A stretch of DNA of 7,187 nucleotides from JAXDLK01 sp034666665. GTDB taxonomy: Bacteria > Desulfobacterota > Binatia > JACPRU01. Both the position numbers and the translations under genes were made by a program. Below, one piece after another: positions 5,891 to 7,187 of the stretch; position 1 is the stretch's first letter, and the number at the start of each line of letters is the position of its first letter. Location: NCBI GenBank assembly GCA_034666665.1, contig JAXDLK010000133.1, positions 1-7,187 on the forward strand, in the 5' to 3' direction. Under the pieces are notes generated by a model. That model saw nothing but the letters and a program-made list of their open reading frames with translations, had not been told where the DNA came from and searched no databases.

Positions 5891-6717
5891 GCGGTGCAGT
5901 CGCGGATCTCACGGGCCTCAAGGTCGTCTGCTTCGAAAGCCGCCGGCAGACCGAGATCGCCGAGCTGGTCCGGCGCCACGGAGGTGAGCCGGTGAGCGCC
6001 CCGGCGCTTCGCGAGGTGCCGCTCACCGAGAATCCCGCTGCCCACGAGCTCGCCCGCCGGTTCGCAGCCGGCGGGATCGAGATGATCCTGTTCCTGACCG
6101 GTGTCGGCACCCGCGCCCTCGCCGCGGCCATCGAGCAGCACCTTCCGCGCGAGCGCTTCGCCGCGGCGCTCGCCGCGCGCATCACCGTCGCCCGCGGCCC
6201 GAAGCCGGTGGCGGCGCTCCGCGAGCTCGGCGTCACGCCGACCGTGTCGGTGCCGGAGCCGAACACGTCGCGCGAGGTCCTTGCCGCGATCGACGAGCGC
6301 TTCACCATCCGCGGCTGGACGGTCGCCGTCCAGGAGTACGGCGAGGAGAATCCCGAGCTCGAGGCGGAGATCGCCGCGCGCGGCGCTGAGATCTTGCGCG
6401 TCCCCGTCTACCGGTGGGCGCTCCCCGAAGACGTGGGTCCGCTCGCGGACGCCGCCCGGCGAATCGCATCGGGTGCGCTCGACGTCGCGCTGTTCACCAG
6501 CGCGACGCAGGTCGACCACCTCTTCCGCGTGGCCTCCGACGACCTCGCGCCGGGGTTTGCGCGGATCGCCGTCGGTTCGATCGGGCCGGTCACCACGCGC
6601 GCGCTCGAGCGCCACGGCGTCGGCGTCGACCTCGAGCCCGAGCATCCGAGGATGGGGCAGCTCGTCCGCGCCGCGGCCGAGCGCGCCCGCACCGTCCTCG
6701 CGCAGAAGCGCGGGTGA
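5887..6717 (+). CDS. hemD: Uroporphyrinogen-III synthase (stand-alone HemD), probable CTG start
   Basis: HemD cyclises hydroxymethylbilane with inversion of ring D to give uroporphyrinogen III, the branch point to heme, siroheme and cobalamin, in the cytoplasm. The frame gives 276 residues with the two-lobed family pattern. LTGLKVVCFESRRQTEIAEL (8-27) is the first strand and helix. LREVPLTEN (41-49), FLTGVGTRAL (69-78), VARGPKPVAALRELG (101-115), LFTSATQVDHLF (202-213) and SIGPVTTRALERHGVGVDLEP (231-251) follow. No ATG, GTG or TTG lies upstream of the conserved N-terminus. CTG at 5887 follows AAGGAG by 5 nt and overlaps the CoA-transferase stop as CTGA, the geometry of translational coupling. 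GTG at 5992 also has a ribosome binding site (GGAGGTG, 5980-5986) but would remove the first 35 residues including the FESRR segment. Other tetrapyrrole genes are not in the window. Confidence 0.88.
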   Translation: MSGAVADLTGLKVVCFESRRQTEIAELVRRHGGEPVSAPALREVPLTENPAAHELARRFAAGGIEMILFLTGVGTRALAAAIEQHLPRERFAAALAARITVARGPKPVAALRELGVTPTVSVPEPNTSREVLAAIDERFTIRGWTVAVQEYGEENPELEAEIAARGAEILRVPVYRWALPEDVGPLADAARRIASGALDVALFTSATQVDHLFRVASDDLAPGFARIAVGSIGPVTTRALERHGVGVDLEPEHPRMGQLVRAAAERARTVLAQKRG

Positions 6718-6726
6718 CACCCCCGG

Positions 6727-6755
6727 CTGGAAGTCGCAAAGCCATCTTATAGAAT
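6727..6755 (+). promoter_or_regulatory. Candidate promoter for leaderless transcription of the yqgE/algH gene
   Basis: TAGAAT at 6750-6755 (5 of 6 matches to TATAAT) sits in a short AT-rich island (CATCTTATAGAAT) that stands out from the GC-rich surroundings. CTGGAA at 6727-6732 lies 17 nt upstream but matches the -35 consensus weakly (3 of 6). The -10 element ends 7 nt before ATG at 6763. There is no purine-rich ribosome binding site in CGCCCCC between them, so a leaderless mRNA is the natural reading. Confidence 0.5.
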
Positions 6756-6762
6756 CGCCCCC

Positions 6763-7187
6763 ATGGACGAGCTCTCCGCGCCCAAGCTCATCATCGCCAT
6801 GCCGCAGCTGACGGACCCGAACTTCCATCGGAGCGTCGTGCTGCTGATCGAGCAGAACGAGCAAGGCGCATTCGGACTGGTGGTCAACCGCGAAGCCGAG
6901 ACCGTGATCGGCGATCTGTGCGAGGGCCTGCAGGTGCCCTGGGGCGGAAGCGAGGAGATTCGCGTCCTCTGCGGCGGCCCGGTCGGCAACGAGCAGGGAT
7001 TCGTGCTGCACGGCCCGCTCGCCGACGATCGCGTCGTCTCGTCGCGCGAAGTCGCGCCGGGGATCCACATGACGCTCGACATGGAGAGCTTCCGGACGAT
7101 CTGCTCGAGGCCGCCGCCCGAGTTCCGCATGCTGCTCGGCTATGCCGGATGGGGACCGAACCAGCTGGAGAGCGAGATCCGCGCCGG
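6763..7187 (+). CDS. yqgE: YqgE/AlgH family protein (3' partial)
   Basis: The first 141 codons of a gene cut by the window end; the family is usually about 185 residues, so roughly a quarter is missing. The family (formerly UPF0301/DUF179) is cytoplasmic and of unclear biochemical function. AlgH was named from alginate regulation in Pseudomonas, but no catalytic mechanism is firmly established. Visible hallmarks are AMPQLTDPNFHRSVVLL (12-28), GAFGLVVNR (35-43), CGGPVGNEQGFVLH (70-83) and LLGYAGWGPNQLESEI (124-139). The ATG at 6763 is the natural family start, beginning MDELSAPKLIIAMPQL. The 45-nt gap after hemD contains a promoter-like sequence, so this gene probably has its own transcription in addition to any read-through. 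Confidence 0.95.
   Translation, partial: MDELSAPKLIIAMPQLTDPNFHRSVVLLIEQNEQGAFGLVVNREAETVIGDLCEGLQVPWGGSEEIRVLCGGPVGNEQGFVLHGPLADDRVVSSREVAPGIHMTLDMESFRTICSRPPPEFRMLLGYAGWGPNQLESEIRA

Noticed and set aside
5992..5994. GTG as start of hemD
   Set aside because: It has a good ribosome binding site (GGAGGTG at 5980-5986), but would delete the conserved GLKVVCFESRR segment. Kept as a possible internal start only.
6712..6722. GGGTGACACCC at the hemD stop as terminator or operator
   Set aside because: A 5-bp palindrome with a one-base centre cannot form a hairpin and has no T-tract. Short palindromes of this size are expected by chance in GC-rich DNA.
1..7187. CRISPR array, tRNA/rRNA genes, transposase, prophage or defence genes
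   Set aside because: No regularly spaced direct repeats, no tRNA-like or rRNA-like sequence, and no recognisable mobile-element or defence protein other than a generic stand-alone HNH nuclease.

Overview
The window is very GC-rich with dense gene packing and strong codon bias. It looks like ordinary chromosome from an uncultured bacterium. The combination of a GC-rich genome, a CoA-dependent thiolase/CoA-transferase pair, a class II-like bacterial histone deacetylase and REP-type palindromes would fit Myxococcota, Desulfobacterota-like lineages, Binatota or Acidobacteriota. The sequence alone does not decide between these.

Layout. (1) 1-149: the C-terminal tail of a PBP1A-like peptidoglycan synthase, plus strand. 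(2) 151-1179: a complete histone deacetylase family amidohydrolase, minus strand, whose stop lies one base from the PBP stop. (3) 1180-1261: a short divergent promoter region. (4) 1262-2885: a small HNH nuclease followed 4 nt later by threonine synthase (thrC). (5) 2886-3329: a minus-strand predicted lipoprotein whose stop abuts the thrC stop. (6) 3365-3431: a perfect 23-bp inverted repeat of REP type that runs directly into the 5' end of a thiolase-like gene. (7) 3433-6717: a plus-strand cluster of thiolase-like protein, a decayed second repeat copy, a CaiB/BaiF CoA-transferase and uroporphyrinogen-III synthase (hemD). (8) 6763-7187: the 5' part of a YqgE/AlgH family gene with its own promoter-like sequence.

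How the genes work together. The thiolase-like protein and the family III CoA-transferase probably act on acyl-CoA substrates in one degradative or lipid-related pathway. HemD appears translationally coupled to the CoA-transferase but belongs to tetrapyrrole synthesis. ThrC makes threonine. The HNH/thrC and CoA-transferase/hemD pairings look like operon packing rather than shared pathways.

I see no novel defence system, CRISPR array, transposase, RNA gene or biosynthetic cluster. The most interesting signals concern gene starts: a REP hairpin that seems to have replaced the start of the thiolase gene, a probable CTG start of hemD overlapping the upstream stop, and two genes whose starts lie exactly 7 nt after a TANNNT motif with no usable ribosome binding site, which suggests leaderless transcripts.
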